Origin: Nageia nagi
Taxonomy: Eukaryota > Pinophyta
DNA length: 64,000 bases
Assembly: GCA_050084985.1 (NCBI GenBank)
Contig: JBITNC010000001.1
Location: 214,086,001 to 214,150,000, forward strand
Reading direction: 5' to 3'
Part shown: positions 24,470 through 37,239 of the stretch, piece by piece
Layout: each line of letters opens with the position of its first letter
How positions within the stretch are numbered: the first letter of the stretch is position 1
The notes under the pieces: generated by a model
Told to the model about the DNA's origin: nothing
Databases searched by the model: none
Seen by the model: the letters and a program-made list of their open reading frames with translations, nothing else
Position numbers and translations under genes: made by a program

Positions 24470-25920
24470 CTAGGGTGAAAAGTGATAACATCTTATTTAC
24501 TCCAAATTTTTGTCTTTTTGGGAAAAGTAATGATTGATATGTTTCTATCTATCTAACTATTTTTGAAATTTAATTCATCATTTCTCTATGGAATTCTAAA
24601 ATTTGAAGTAACTCAAATAAACTAACCTTGGCTTATGTATTCTTGAGTTGCTCAATGAGGTCAAAACATCTCAAGTCTTTAGGAAGCTCCTTTTCACATA
24701 TGATAGGATCTATTGCTACTCTTAATCTTCCTCTTTTATAAGTGCTACACACACTTCTTCATGGAAAATTACATTGACATGTTTCTCTTCTCCTATATCT
24801 TTAACCTTGGTAGGACACACATAGTATCCATCTTCTATGAGCCTTTGTATTTTATTTCTTAAGCCTCCACACCCATTAGTGGCATGCCCTTGGTTTGATG
24901 ATATTCATAATATCTATCTTTCTTCTACCATGCTAACCTCTCTATTGTCTCATCTTCCTCTCACTTTGGTAAAGGCTATAATAGTCCCTTCAACATTAGA
25001 TCTCTCAAGATAACCTAGGAGGTATAGAAAACTTTATGAATTTTCTTTCTTTATTTTCATCTACTTTTTTTTGATACATGAATGGATTTATCTTTCTTTG
25101 GTGATTGTGGCTACTTATACTTGACCCTAGGATTATCATCATCTCAATACTTCAAAAGTCCTAATTTCATAAAGATTTTTTCTTTTTCTAATAGCTTATA
25201 TTTCATATTAGAAAATGCTAGATGTGTATAATCAATGATATAAGATTATCAATATAATATGATAGCATCCTTGAAGATATTGTTTACCTCTTTTTTCATG
25301 AGCTTAGTTTTAATTTGTTACCATATCTTCTTGAATTACATAATAAACTTTTCAAGATTTTCATTACTACCTTATCTCATAGCACATAGATCCAAAACCA
25401 TGAATTCATGCTTGATGTTATGATTATACTATTCTAGAAATAAGTTGCTCAATTTTTGAAATGATGTAACTAACCTTTCAAATAGAGAATAGAACCATTC
25501 ATGAGCCTCTCCTTCCAAACTATAAGAAAAGAAATTTGCTTGTAATCTTGAACCCACATTGATTTTGAGCTCACACTCATCTTTAAACCATTGCAAATGT
25601 CTCTTGGGATCTCCCTTCCCACTAAACTTATAGAACTTGGGATCTTTATAATTCAATGGTGGCATGCATAAATGGATCTCATCACATAAAGGCCTACCAA
25701 ACTCAATCTAATTATCTAGCTAAATTGATCCTCTTACTAGTTGGTTGTTCTATATTTGCATACCCTCCATAGGAGCCTAAATGTGATCATTGTTACTTCC
25801 ATCATCATGGCCAGCTCTTTCATTAGATGCTTTTGGTCCATCATGCTAAATATTTTCCAAGAGCTCATCAAGATCTCTTCTTGAAAGACTTCGCAAGAAT
25901 ACTCTTAACTAATATATGTC
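24470..25920 (-). pseudogene. Element C gag and start of protease relic
   Basis: Minus strand from about 25920: amino end with LSRRDLDELLENI, then the core at 25665-25429 (MPPLNYKDPKFYKFSGKGDP and EGEAHEWFYSLF). Below that is a knuckle region near 24900-24860 (YHQTKGHATNGC-like) and the stretch before protease. It matches H gag (54026-54871) along its length. Stops are frequent. Its lower end joins 18301 once D and one TTTCA are taken out. Confidence 0.85.
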
Positions 25921-25989
25921 TAAAACAACTCACAAAATCACTTATTAGTCCTAACTAAAACCCTAGGGTTTTAGCACTACTACTTATGA

Positions 25990-26007
25990 TTCATGTTAGG
26001 TTCACCA
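25990..26007 (-). other. Element C primer binding site
   Basis: Minus-strand reading TGGTGAACCTAACATGAA, three bases from the LTR. It is the H site TGGTGAACCCGACGTGAA with three C-to-T or G-to-A changes. Confidence 0.8.
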
Positions 26008-26010
26008 AAA

Positions 26011-26790
26011 TGTTTATAAATAAAATGTATTTGAGAATGTAAATAAATGAATACCTATAGTATCAAAAGGAATTTTTGTAAATTATAAGCTAACAAATAA
26101 CAATTTATAACAAGATAAGTTAATATAGAAGATAATGAATAATTGGAATCAAAATGAAATTACCAAATAAGATTGAATTTGTATACTTACCTCATGGAAC
26201 ATATCTAATATCAATGAATGGAAGATAGTGATGAAGCATCAACAACCAATGAATTTTGCATCCAAATTTATGGAGCAATATGATTTAAAGAGAGCACTAA
26301 AATGGTCTATTGCACACTTGAAAGAAGCAATGATTATCTATTTTCATCTATAAAGAAGAATTGGTGGTATTTATTAGATTTTAGTTCATTCTAAAATAAC
26401 TCTATGCCTCCACATGGACTCTCAATGATCTCAATTTGATACTCAAATAAGCTAATAATTGTCAGGATGCTCACATAAGGAAGTACACAAACCCAGCCTT
26501 GAATGGTACTATCAAGAGACACCTAAAATATTTACATCATCAAGAATAGATATGGGATCATGTATCTTCTTGAAGTGGACTTACTATTAGATCCCTATTT
26601 ATATAGATAATAATATGACCTAGTCCTTAGGTCAATGTGTACCTACATAAATAAGAATATAGTAAGTTGATTATATATATTGACCATATCTAAGATAACA
26701 TTAATATTCTTGAACTAAATGTGTATAAGTGTGGGCACATATTTCTTAATGTATTAAATTAAATGCATAAATTAATTTTATGCATTAATA
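26011..26790 (-). repeat. Element C 5' LTR
   Basis: Starts TGTTTATAAATAAAATG, ends TATGCATTAATA in plus reading. It pairs with 5656-6435 and lies next to the primer binding site. The conserved TATA-like CTATTTATATAGATA lies near 26595-26610. Confidence 0.85.
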
Positions 26791-27173
26791 ATAGGCCTTC
26801 CTACTATCTTGATATCTTTTGCTAATACATCTCACAATCTCATCTTAATTGACATACAAGTCATTCTTCTCCATTTTTAAATTAATTTGTTTCTTCATAT
26901 GGAAATTTTAGTTAATTGTAATAGCAAACACTTAGATGATGGAATCAAGAGAGTAATCCAGTATTGATTCAAACTTTGGCTGTAATGCATCTCCCTCTTT
27001 TGGGTTCTTGAACATTCCTATCTAGTAACCCTTCTAGTAATGTCTATGTGCTAATGAATATAATAGCTTAGGGTAAGTAAATAAATCATAAGGCACATAA
27101 TAAGCTATACCTTGTTTAATAATGATATCCATTTTTGAATGGGTCAATGACTTTCTCTTTTCAATGACATTGG
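26791..27173 (-). pseudogene. Decayed long unknown protein gene, 5' segment
   Basis: Minus-strand reading from 27156 gives a frame with few stops: THSKMDIIIKQGIAYYVPYD, then KNPKEGDALQPKFESILDYS, ending RCISKRYQDSRKAY at the border of element C. Dropping C and one copy of the 5-bp flank joins it in frame to LYPSYQIAMF at 5650 downward. This supports a single gene split by C. Its amino end is cut by the LTR of B. Family unknown. Confidence 0.6.
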
Positions 27174-27913
27174 TATTTACAAATATTTTGAGAATGCATA
27201 TAAAAAATTAATTACAAAACCTAAAATACCTATTTTGAGCTACATATAGAAAGTTAGATCATACAAAAAAATAGATGAATAAGATAGCCAATTTAGAATT
27301 AGAATGACAATAATAATCAAAAACTATGATTTGTATACTTACCTTATAAAGCATAACTAAAATTAGAGGATGATGATATATTTGGTATGTGGATGATAGA
27401 AGAATCTTATTCTTGAAGCTATGACCTAAAATACCATGAAAAGAATACTATGGGTAGTCTATGTTGTAAAAGAGGAGCATTTATGGTGTATTTAGCATGA
27501 ATAAGAAGCATTTATGGTCTTTTTTAGACTGTTCTTTGCTTTCAAATTAAGTCAATTATTTGCATATTGATATTTCAATCAGAACATAGATTATCAATGT
27601 CAAAATAACTCATGTAAGAAAGTATATAAACCATAACTTTGAATGGTGATGTGAAAAGACACCTAAAGGATTTCTACCACCAAGACTAAATATGGGATCA
27701 TGTATCTCCTTGATATGAACTTACTATTAGATATCTATTTATATATTTAGGTTGGTGTGTACCTATATAAATAGGATTAACCCATAATACATAATGATAT
27801 TTAAGATAACCATATATTCAAAATAAACATTGATATGATTGTATTAAATATTATAGGTGTGTATTAGTGAAATTGAATTTATTTAATGCATAAATAAATT
27901 TTATGCAATAAAA
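27174..27913 (-). repeat. Element B 3' LTR
   Basis: It starts TATTTACAAATATTTTGAG and aligns to the A LTRs. Its high end is followed by AATGCTCCACTGTGG (27914-27928), the decayed polypurine tract. Decayed palindromes occur near 27446 and 27475. Confidence 0.8.
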
Positions 27914-28134
27914 AATGCTCCACTGTGGATGAGAAATTGATACCAATAGGTGTATTGAGATTTTTCATTTGAAGTACAAATCAAGATGTCATAGTAATGA
28001 AGTATTAGCAAACATTGATAAGCATAATACCAACACTAATAAATTTGAATTTCAATAATGATTTTAATATAGGAAAAACATGTAAAAGCTAGATATGGGT
28101 TGAGAAAACTCCCTACTATGATATTTTTCAATTT

Positions 28135-28275
28135 ACCATTTGTCATGATACTAATAATGCATGACCACTCATGAAAACAAATGAACACACATGCCCACAT
28201 ATGACTACACATGACAACACATGACAAAAAATGAACACACATGACCACACATGACCATACATGACCTTATTGATA
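28135..28275 (-). repeat. ACATGACC minisatellite in B
   Basis: About ten degenerate copies of a 9-10 bp word, ACACATGACC or ACAAATGA. It corresponds to 7780-7880 in A and resembles the reverse complement of the 35-bp array of H (58620-58860). Confidence 0.7.
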
Positions 28276-28339
28276 AGATAAATTATGACATATTACAACC
28301 TTGACAAACATAAATGAATAGTTTACTATAGAATGGAAG

Positions 28340-28800
28340 CTTAACTTCATGCTAAGAGGCATGATAATATGAGAGCTAAAACTCTATGCCAAGGGGCATG
28401 ATATGGTGATGAGACCTCAAACTCTATGACAAGAGGCATGATATAATGATGAGAGCTAAAACTTTATGCCAAAAGGCATGATATGATGATGAGAGCTTAG
28501 ACTCTATACTAAGAGGCATGATAATATGATGATGAGAGCTAAAAATCTACATGAAGAGGTATGATATGATGATGAAAACTAAGACTCTACACCAAAAGGC
28601 ATGATAATATGATGATGAGAGCTGAAACTCTAAACCAAGAGGTATGATATAATGATAAGAGTTGAGACTCTACACCAAGAGGTATGATAATATGATGATG
28701 AGAGCTAAAACTCTATACCAAGAAGCATGATGACATGTGATGAAGCTTGAAACTTTATGGTAAAGAACCATGATGTCTATGTGGGAGCTAAAACTTCATG
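28340..28800 (-). repeat. Tandem repeats of 37-45 bp in B
   Basis: About eleven units of the form GAGAGCTAAAACTCTA, CCAAGAGGCATGATA, ATATGATGAT. Extra ATGATG triplets account for the variable length. Same family as the arrays of A, C and H. Confidence 0.8.
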
Positions 28801-29266
28801 CTAAGAGGCATATAACAAAATATGGTCTAGGATATAGCCATATAGGTAATTCTTCATCATGCTAGCAAATTAGAATGTTCAATCTAACAAAAATAAGGAA
28901 TGTAGGTGGTCTATTTTGATAGAAGCACACCATCAATGGCCTAATAAAAGAAGGTCATAGGTGATCCTTTTTCTAAAAAATATTTAAAATTGTAAAACTT
29001 AGACAATGGTGTATTTCTTATTGATTCTAATTGAATGCTCCTATTACCTACTTGTAATCCATAGATGCACAAATCAAGACTATCTATGGATATGTGCTCT
29101 TGAAATCTTATAAAAGAGGGGTTAACCCTCTTTCATTATCACTTGCTTGCATTTTTAAAGTGGAGTGTGCTTAAGATTTTTGTGAACCTATTCAATGGGT
29201 TCCTCTTCCTAACTCTACTACTATCAACTTGTGATTGCTTTTGATTCTTTTTCACATCTTCCTATC

Positions 29267-31520
29267 ATAGCTTTATTGATCACATACCAAGAGAGACATA
29301 GAGCTATTTTGGTGATGAAATATATTACTATTCATTAGGTAAATCATCTTTATCTATCTTTTCTTTGATGTATTCTTGCTTTTTCTTATGTTTTTATAGC
29401 TTCCCTATAAATTCAACAATCTATTCCTAGGGTTTTACTTATTAAAATACATTTGATTTTATTTTTGACTTTTAGTACTATTTTTAATTTTTTTTCCTCC
29501 ATGATAAGGTTGGTATTTTTTGTATGACCCTACATATGAAATTTTGTCATCATTCTATATAGGAAGAGGGCCACTGGTGGTCCCTTTTATCTTAGTTTAG
29601 AATGTGGATGGTCCTTTTTTACTATAGTTTGGACATGGGTAATCCTCTTTTATTATTCTACAAAACTCAAAAAAATACATTAATAAATAAACTAATATTA
29701 TATTTTTAGGTGCTTTTTGCCATGATCATAGCTATTAAATGAGGGCTTTTGGGAAGAGTACTACTTTTATTATTGCATAATAATGGCCCTAATTAGAGGA
29801 GAGTTGGAGCATGCTTAAGGTTATCTCCTTCAGTTATTTGGCTTTTGTTGATTACATTTATCATGATTATGATATGTTGATAGCTTTGATGGAGAGGTGG
29901 GATCTTAATTTTAACACCTTTTACTTACCCACTGAGGAGATTACTATGATGCTTAAGGATATCTATAGGATCACTAGGCTACCTATAAGAGGTAAGCTAG
30001 TAAACATTATCCCTATTTCTAGCATGGAATGAGCAGATGAGTGGGCTACATGATTCATAATATTAGATGAGGTAAACCAAGGAGTTTTTATAATGTAACA
30101 TGTGCCAAAGGATCCTCCAACATAAGCTAACCTACTATTGAGGCTTCTTATTACCTACTTACTAGATGTTGTTTTTTATCTAAATAAGAGTAGCAAGACA
30201 TTTCCTATGGGGATGGTTCCTATTATCATGAACATGGTTCTACATGAGAAATAATATGCATGGTGTTTATCTATTTTAGCATAGTTATATCATGATTTCC
30301 ATTCCTTCATTGAGGTAGAGAGAGGAGGGATATAGTTGGCCCATTCTATGATACTATAGGTATGGAACTATGATCACATAGGCATCTTTAGACCAACCTC
30401 TCTACCACTAGACCTACTTAAGGATGTGCCCACATGATAATTATGAGCTACTACACATGGTATTGACTTCTTTGATGTTGACCTAGAGGGATGGAGTATG
30501 CGATTTGAAATATTTAGGAAGTCATAGATGTATTAACATCTCTATAGATATGCCCTAAAATGGGATGAGGATATGTACAAGCTTGCTTGGGTGAGATACT
30601 TGACATATATTTAGGCATGTAGGGCATTGGTTAAGCTATACAAGACATAGTGAGTACTTTTATAGTTTGAGAAGTAATAAGGGATACCAAATGACTATGG
30701 GATAGTAGTACACTACTACCATACCAAGGATTTTATGAAGGACTATGAGCTGGTACTAGATTAGGATTTTGAGTGGACATGCACTAGTGAGGACTCAAAA
30801 TTTGAGAATGACCCAAGCATAGATGATCTTGAGCATACCAAGGAATACATGGATTGGTGGCAAGGATGTAATCCTCACCATCTAGGCATACATGTGGTAG
30901 ACCAACCTAAGGATGAGGGAGATGTAATTGACATAGGGAAGGCACCAACTAGGTGGGACATAACATACACATAGGTAGGATGGGGCTCACATGACATGAT
31001 TAATGCATGTGATGAGACACTAGATGCTATTCATGATGATAATGAGGAGACTAATCTAGACTAGGATGATTATAAGTTTGACATAGAGGGGGATATGGAT
31101 GCAGCTAAGGATGAGGACGATGATGATGGTACTTATTCTTTTTATCTTATACATATATTTTTATTTTATTTGTAAATGTGTGCAATACTAATATATGATT
31201 TTTATTTATAGATAATGAAGATCCTAAACTAAATGTGGCTTAGCTACATACACTTATAGAGTAAAAGGATGCTAAAATCAAGGAGCTAAGGGCCAACTAC
31301 AATATGGATGAGGAGACTACACTATCCTATAATAAGACTTGGAAAGAGTAAATGCATAGATCAAGGATCTTTATGAATAGCTATGTAAGGCTAATACACA
31401 AGCAAGTGAAGAGAAAGTGAGAAACAAGAAATACAAGGCTAGGTGTGGGGGTAGTGGCTCTAGCAAGGCTACTAGTTCTAGTGTAGAAGGAGGAGATCCT
31501 TGTAGGAGATGATAGTTCTA
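29267..31520 (+). pseudogene. PMD gene relic, copy B, with two introns
   Basis: The exon 1 start codon has decayed to ATA at 29267. The donor GT is at 29339 and the acceptor TTTTAG at 29709, giving an intron of 371 bp, almost the same length as in copy A. Exon 2 has the PMD block DYIYHDYDMLIALMERWDLN, then FNTFYLPTEEITMML and ITRLPIRGKLVN at 29850-30010. A long acidic tail follows. A 73-bp intron with GT at 31139 and TTATAG at 31211 lies in the acidic run and joins GAT GAT G to AT AAT GAA in frame. A coiled-coil-like carboxyl end follows. Many stops make it dead. Confidence 0.75.
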
Positions 31521-32029
31521 GATATATGATGATCACTCAACCATGCTAATATTTTATAAAATGATTAATCTTTTTATGGTATATAAAATATGACCTTTTA
31601 TTTATTTTCTTTATTATTTATGACATGTATTTATGATAAGTATGAGAGCTAGAACTCTACAACAAGAGGCTTATAAAGATATAGTGATCTAGGAGTAGAA
31701 ACTCCACATAAAGGTGCATTCATTAATTTTTAGTTTTGATAAAATCTATTTATGAAAGAGGACCATGGGTAATCCAATATAACAAGAAGAGAATGCCAAT
31801 GCTCTTGTTATCAAAATGATTTTTTTTTTTATCATGACATTGATTTGTTCATCTATCCTACTATCATTTTTACTAGGGTTAGTATGATCATGCATGTTTA
31901 CCAAATGACATAACTAGAAGGCCTTGTGGTGCCATTGGTACTAGCTTCATTTCATTTTTTTCCTTGTTTGGTTCATCTTATGATGATATGCTTATTCTAT
32001 ATCCTTGTTTTGTTATACATAATTTACCA

Positions 32030-33080
32030 CTTAAAAAGGGAGCTAAGCTAATTAACCAAAAATGAAGAAAAATGCATCCTTACAAAGCCTTGTTCATAAA
32101 GAAATAGATAGAAAAATATTTGAATGTTGGATTTGTTAAACCAATTGATTATTTAGAGTGGATGACTAATATTTTCCCTATTACAAAACCAAATACGTAA
32201 ATAAGGGTTTGTACTAACTTTCATGATATTAATAATGCTTGTCCAAAAGATGATTTCTCATTTCCCAACATTGAATGATTATAAATAGCATTACTGGTCA
32301 TGATACATTATCTTTCATGGATGTATTTTTTGGTTATAATCAAATACTAATTAATTTGGTTGACCAACATAAGACTGCTTTCACTACACCATGGGAAAAT
32401 TTTTCATGGAAGGTTATGCTTTTTGGATTGAAGTCAAAATAATACCAAGTTCATTTAGAGTTGCTTGAAGAAGTGTTCCAAATTCTAAAAATATACAAGC
32501 TTAGACTCAAACCTCAAAAATTTACTTTTGGTGTTACTTTAAAAAAATTGCTTGGTTTTATGGTTTCTAAAAGAGAAATTGAAGTAGATCTCAAAAAATT
32601 GAAAGCTATAGTAAGTATGCCTATTCCTAAGAATCTTAAAAAATTAAGGAGTCTCCAAGGCAAGATCAACTCCATAAGAAGATTCATTTCCAAACTTGGA
32701 AATAAATCTAATCCTTTTACTTATTTGTTAAGAAAGGATGTTAGGTTTATGTGGGATTAAAAATACCAAATAATACTTACTCAATCCTCCTATTTTAGTG
32801 CCTATGGACTTTTCAAAACTAACTTATTTATATATATCAACCACATTGTATGCCTTAAGGGAAATGTTGTGTCAAAAGGATGATGAGAACAAAGAAAGGG
32901 TAATTTATTACCTTAGTAAAACTCTTGTTAACTATGAAACTATATATACTCCTATGAAAAAACTTTGCTATGGTATTATTTTTGCTACTAAAAAATTGAG
33001 ACACTATATGTTGTATTGCATTACATTTGTTGTTAGCCCCATTAACCCACTAAAATATCTTATGTAAAAGTAGCATTTAT
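32030..33080 (+). pseudogene. Element I reverse transcriptase relic
   Basis: Plus-strand translation shows IEKYLNVGFVKPIDYLEWMT, FHDINNACPKDDFSFPNIE, then LSFMDVFFGYNQILINLVDQ. The thumb region is at 32461-32760 (KREIEVDLKKLKAIVSMPIP) and the start of RNase H is at 32798-33067. The stretch holding the YxDD motif appears lost between KSKQYQ-like text and LLEEVFQ near 32455. Many stops and frameshifts. Confidence 0.8.
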
Positions 33081-35110
33081 TAGATAGGGTAGCAAAATGG
33101 CTAATGTTGTTACAATAATTTGATATCAAAGTGGTAAAATAAAATTTTGTAAAGGGGAAATCCATTGAAAATTTGATTATTAAATTTTATCAAAATGATG
33201 GAATAATAATTCATAAAGAATTTCAAGATGAGTATGAAGATAATCCACACTATTAATGGCATGTAGACCTATCAGAAGTCCATTAATGATATGATTTTGA
33301 TGAGATGTCCATCCCAAATGAATACATGTGCTTAATAAAGGATGAGCCAACTACTTAGATGTTTCATTTTGATGGATCCAAGTGCTCTTATAGAGAAGGG
33401 GTAGGTATTATATTTGTTTCCCCTATAAATGAGGTAATCCTCATGGTTTACAAACTTGCATTTGAATGAACTCATAATATGGTAGTGTATGAAGCTTTAA
33501 TATTGGGATTGAAAGCACTATCACATTGAGAATTAAATATTTAGAGATTTATGGTGATTTGTAGCTTATAATTAATCAAGTACATAATATTTTTGATACA
33601 AAGGATGAGAAATTAAGGCCTTACAAAATAATGGTTAATGACTTATTGGATCTATATGATAGATAAACTATTCATAATATCCTACAAACTACTAATAGGT
33701 ATGCAAATGCCATGGTAAGCATAGCTTCTCTTACACCAATTGAGATAGAGGATGAAGAGATAATTATGAAAATCTATAAGCTTAGTACACCTTCCTATAT
33801 TGAAGATATGTATGAAATAGAGACATGTCTCATTATTGAAGATAATGATTTTCAAAACTCATATGTGGATAGTTATAATTATTTAAAAAATTAAACAATT
33901 CTAGATAATTATGATATAAATGAAAAAATGATATCAATGAGGAATACTACTATGTGATCATTGGTGAGGTGATTTATAAAAGATCTTTTGATAGTGCTTT
34001 ATTGAGATATCTCACTCAGCATGAAATAGCTATAGTATTAGAGTAAGCACATGATGGTTTATGTGGAGGTCATTTCTATGTAAAGGCATTATATACTAAA
34101 CTTTTACATATTGGTTACTATTAGCCCACAATGGAGGAAGATTATAAAACTCTTGAGAAGACTTGTTTACAATGTCAAAAGCATGCTAATCTAGAAAAAA
34201 ACCCACTCAAGACTTAAATTCCATAATTTCACCATGGCCATTTTCTACCTGAGGCATAGATTTGATTGGGTTCATCAATCCTCACTCATAGCAAGGCTAT
34301 AAATTTGTCATTACAACCATAAAGTTCACCATAAAATGGGTTAAATCCATTCCTATTCAATTAGTCATCCAAGATAAGATCATTGCATTCTTAATTGAAA
34401 ACATTATTACAAGATTTGATATGCCATAGAGATTGATTATGGAAAATGTATAAAATGTTAAAGGAAAGAAAATTAAAGATTTTTGCAAGAATCTTCATAT
34501 TATTCAATCATTGTTTTTAGTTTACTATCCTCAAGGTAATGGTTAAGTGGAAGTTACTAACCAAAATATCAAAAGCATTTTATCAAAAACACAGGGATAG
34601 ATACAAAAGGGATTGGTATGAACAACTACCTTATGCGCTTTGGGAATATTGGAAAAGTATTGGACAAACCATTGGGAAAGCACCCTTCTCATTGGTATAT
34701 GAAGATGAAATTGTAGTACCATTAGAATTAGAGCTTCCATCCCATAGGGTTTCATTGCAAGGAGATATAATGGATGAGAATGCAAGAAAAGATAGGTTGT
34801 AGCAATTAGAATCATTATATGAGAAGAGACTTAGAGCAATTAACATCAAAAGGTATATCATGCAAAATTGAAAAGAGCATTTGGAAAGAAAACATGATAA
34901 AAGAGTTCAAAGTGAGAGATTTAGTGCTAAAAGAGAATATCAATAAGATAGTTGTAAATGATGAGGTTGAAGGGAAATTTGAATCAAATTGGTTAGGTCC
35001 ATTTGTTGTAAAGTAAGTAAAAGGATCAAGAGTATACAAACTATCATCCATGGATGGTAAGGAAGAACCAAAGACCTTCAATAACACACACCTCAAATAC
35101 TTCTTTATGT
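33081..35110 (+). pseudogene. Element I RNase H and integrase relic
   Basis: The RNase H acidic motif FHFDGSKCSYREGVGIIFVS lies near 33365. Integrase follows from about 33970: zinc region (GLCGGHFYVKAL, then CLQCQKHAN near 34165-34190), core motifs IDLIGFINPHS and YYPQGNG at 34527-34545, and the post-core LVLKENINKIVVND to FESNWLGPFVVK (34920-35016). Frameshifts and stops are frequent. Confidence 0.8.
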
Positions 35111-36185
35111 AAAGATAGTGCCTCCACACCTTGCAACATAATAAAAATCTCATGCAAGGTACCTATATCATAGTTTTCATTTTCACTTTTTCATTTTATT
35201 TACTATGTTCATATAGCTAATAATGTGCATTACTATTTGTACATTGCCAATTACATGGATTCCTTAAAAAAAATCATTGATAGTATAATGTCTATAGACC
35301 ATGGATATAAAATGCTATATCATTGATGGCCAATGATATAGCTAGTGAGATATCACTCACTTAAAAGATAAATGGGAAATATAATGATAATCAAGATGCA
35401 AATATTAATTCATATTCAATGGATGATGTAACTTGTTATGTATCCATATGGTTTTTTCTTTAAACCATAAAAATCATAATATCTTTAGATCATAAAAATA
35501 AAATATATGAGCATCAATAACCATCAATATGGTTAGTGAAAGTTTACTCACTTAAAAGATAAATCAATGATACAATTGTAAGTATATTATTGATATTAAA
35601 TCATCATCAATGGATGATATAACTCAATGTGTATCTAAAATATCTTCATGCAAGGTATATATAATACCTTTTTCTAGGTATTTACATCACCAAAATAAAG
35701 GAAAATATTATACAACTCACACCATTAATGGCATACTCATTGTTCCTATTTTGCTAGTGGCATCCAAATTAATGGAATTTCATCATAAGCAAAGCAACCT
35801 CTTCTATATCAAGGCATGGATGTAAGTGCATCAATTTCTTGAGTAGCAAAAATGATGGAATGGCTAGATTCATATTTGAATAGTGTAAGGGGAAAAACAA
35901 CATCATCTATTTCATAGATTAGACATGAGATTATAAAACTACTTGTTAGTAGAGTTCCTTCCATAATAGACATATCATAAATAATAAAATGATATAGTTC
36001 TCCATACTTTATCTTATATGTACTATTCAAGGATCTTTCTTAGGGACACCAATCCAATAGGGGGAAACAAAGGACCCTTATCATCATCATTAAAAGGCAA
36101 TGTAGATAAAGAGTTCAAAGTTCTTAAAAAGTTTCTCCTTTACTTTTTCTTTAGATATGTAATTTCATTTCTTCAGTCACACCTC
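35111..36185 (+). other. Element I 3' region with a tandem duplication
   Basis: The word TCACTTAAAAGATAAAT recurs near 35357 and 35548, in two diverged copies of an about 190-bp unit spanning 35280-35640. Nearby words such as TCAATGGATGAT also repeat. A partly open stretch at 35610-35825 has no motif I know. Noncoding otherwise. Confidence 0.5.
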
Positions 36186-36834
36186 CAAAGAGGGGAAAAA
36201 TGTATATGTATAAAAATAAATTATTATTTATTAAATAATTCATTTTATAACATCAAGGATATTTATTGTAATAAAGGATTAAAATATATCTAAGTAAATG
36301 TAATCAATGTAATGGGCCATTGTATAATGTAAAAGGTGTCAAACATCAAGAAAGATACCTCAAATTATGTAATTTGTAATGATTCCAAGAATCAAAGGAG
36401 ACCAAGATATTGCTATAAACAAACATTAAGGGAATGAAGGAATCATCATGCAAGGGCCTAAAACATATCAAGAGAGATACTAAAACATGTAAGATTACTC
36501 TATCCTACGAATAATAATATTTTATAACACCACTGTTGCATAGACCTATTAAACCCTTCATCTCACTTTCATAATTTTTATGCCATTTATAGATCTACTT
36601 ATCTCATGAAGCTAATGACATTCCATATTAAGCCATTGATGGCATACACTTCTTATTATACATTATGGTGATTTATGGATGGTTGTTGTTATTTAATATT
36701 CATGTGATTTCAATGAAGGTACATTGAATATCATTGTTTATTTTATGCCATATTTATCATATATGCTTTAATTACATATTGTAGAAATATAGTATATTGA
36801 TTTTATTATTTATACATTATTTGAGGTCTACACA
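36186..36834 (+). repeat. Element I polypurine tract and partial 3' LTR
   Basis: CAAAGAGGGGAAAAA (36186-36200) is followed by TGTATATGTATAAAAAT, a typical TG start. The LTR is not paired in the window, so its end is not known. It stops or is interrupted where the LTR of E becomes recognisable at about 36835. Confidence 0.5.
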
Positions 36835-37164
36835 TCTTAATAAGATAAAATGATTTTTTTGATTCCCCTCTTTACCTTTCTTACTAGTATTTATATTCCT
36901 CTTACCCTAATATGAGAAATATGATCTAACATTAAAATAAAATTTTAGGCTATAAGATGACATTTTTAACTTTTAATAACATCTTAAGTAATATGTAGAA
37001 AAATTATATAGCTTCAAATCATATGAAATTTAGAAAAAGAAAAAGCTCAAATAGATACTCAAGTTAAAAGTTATGGAAAAAATATAGTTAAGAAAATAAT
37101 TTAATAATTTAATTAACTAAAGCATAAATAAACCTAAGTAAATGTTAGGATATGGATCCTAACA
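36835..37164 (-). repeat. Element E 3' LTR, truncated
   Basis: It matches 39890-40148 (AGATAAAATGATTTTT, AGTATTTATATTCCTCTTAC, ending GGATCCTAACA) but lacks the first roughly 200 bp of the LTR. The adjacent minus-strand purine tract AAGAGGAGTGGCA is at 37165-37177. Confidence 0.8.
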
Positions 37165-37239
37165 TGCCACTCCTCTTAGAAATAACTTTGTCATAAAAGT
37201 TAAAAATTTAGAAACTCCTCCTAAAGCTCATATTCTTTT

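Larger units (their letters stand above)
5656..26790 (-). mobile_element. Element C, Tat-like Ty3/gypsy retrotransposon, split by A and D
   Basis: The 5' LTR is at the high end (26011-26790) and the 3' LTR at the low end (5656-6435). Between them, read on the minus strand, come the primer binding site, gag, protease, reverse transcriptase, RNase H, integrase, tandem-repeat 3' region and polypurine tract. The order places integrase after RNase H, as in Ty3/gypsy. The gag and protease closely resemble those of H (53059-60070). The element is broken by A (6817-13609) and D (18307-24464). The 5-bp flanks at the two ends, read on the minus strand, are CCTAT and CCCAA, so the target duplication is decayed. 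All ORFs carry many stops, so it is dead. Confidence 0.85.
27174..31975 (-). mobile_element. Element B, truncated relative of A
   Basis: It has a 3' LTR (27174-27913), polypurine tract, 3' tandem repeats and an antisense PMD gene, in the same order as A. The match to A stops near 31975 (10680 in A). No gag, primer binding site or second LTR follows. The plus-strand pol of I begins at once, so B lost its 5' half in a rearrangement. Confidence 0.75.
31976..36834 (+). mobile_element. Element I, 3' half of a Tat-like element
   Basis: Plus-strand pol (32030-35110), a 3' region with a tandem duplication, a purine tract at 36186-36200 and the start of an LTR at 36201. No gag, primer site or 5' LTR is present. 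It is fused head-on to B at about 31975 and cut by E at about 36835. Confidence 0.65.

Noticed and set aside
34543-35153. Minus-strand open frames opposite the integrase of I
   Set aside because: The plus strand shows clear integrase text; these are shadows.
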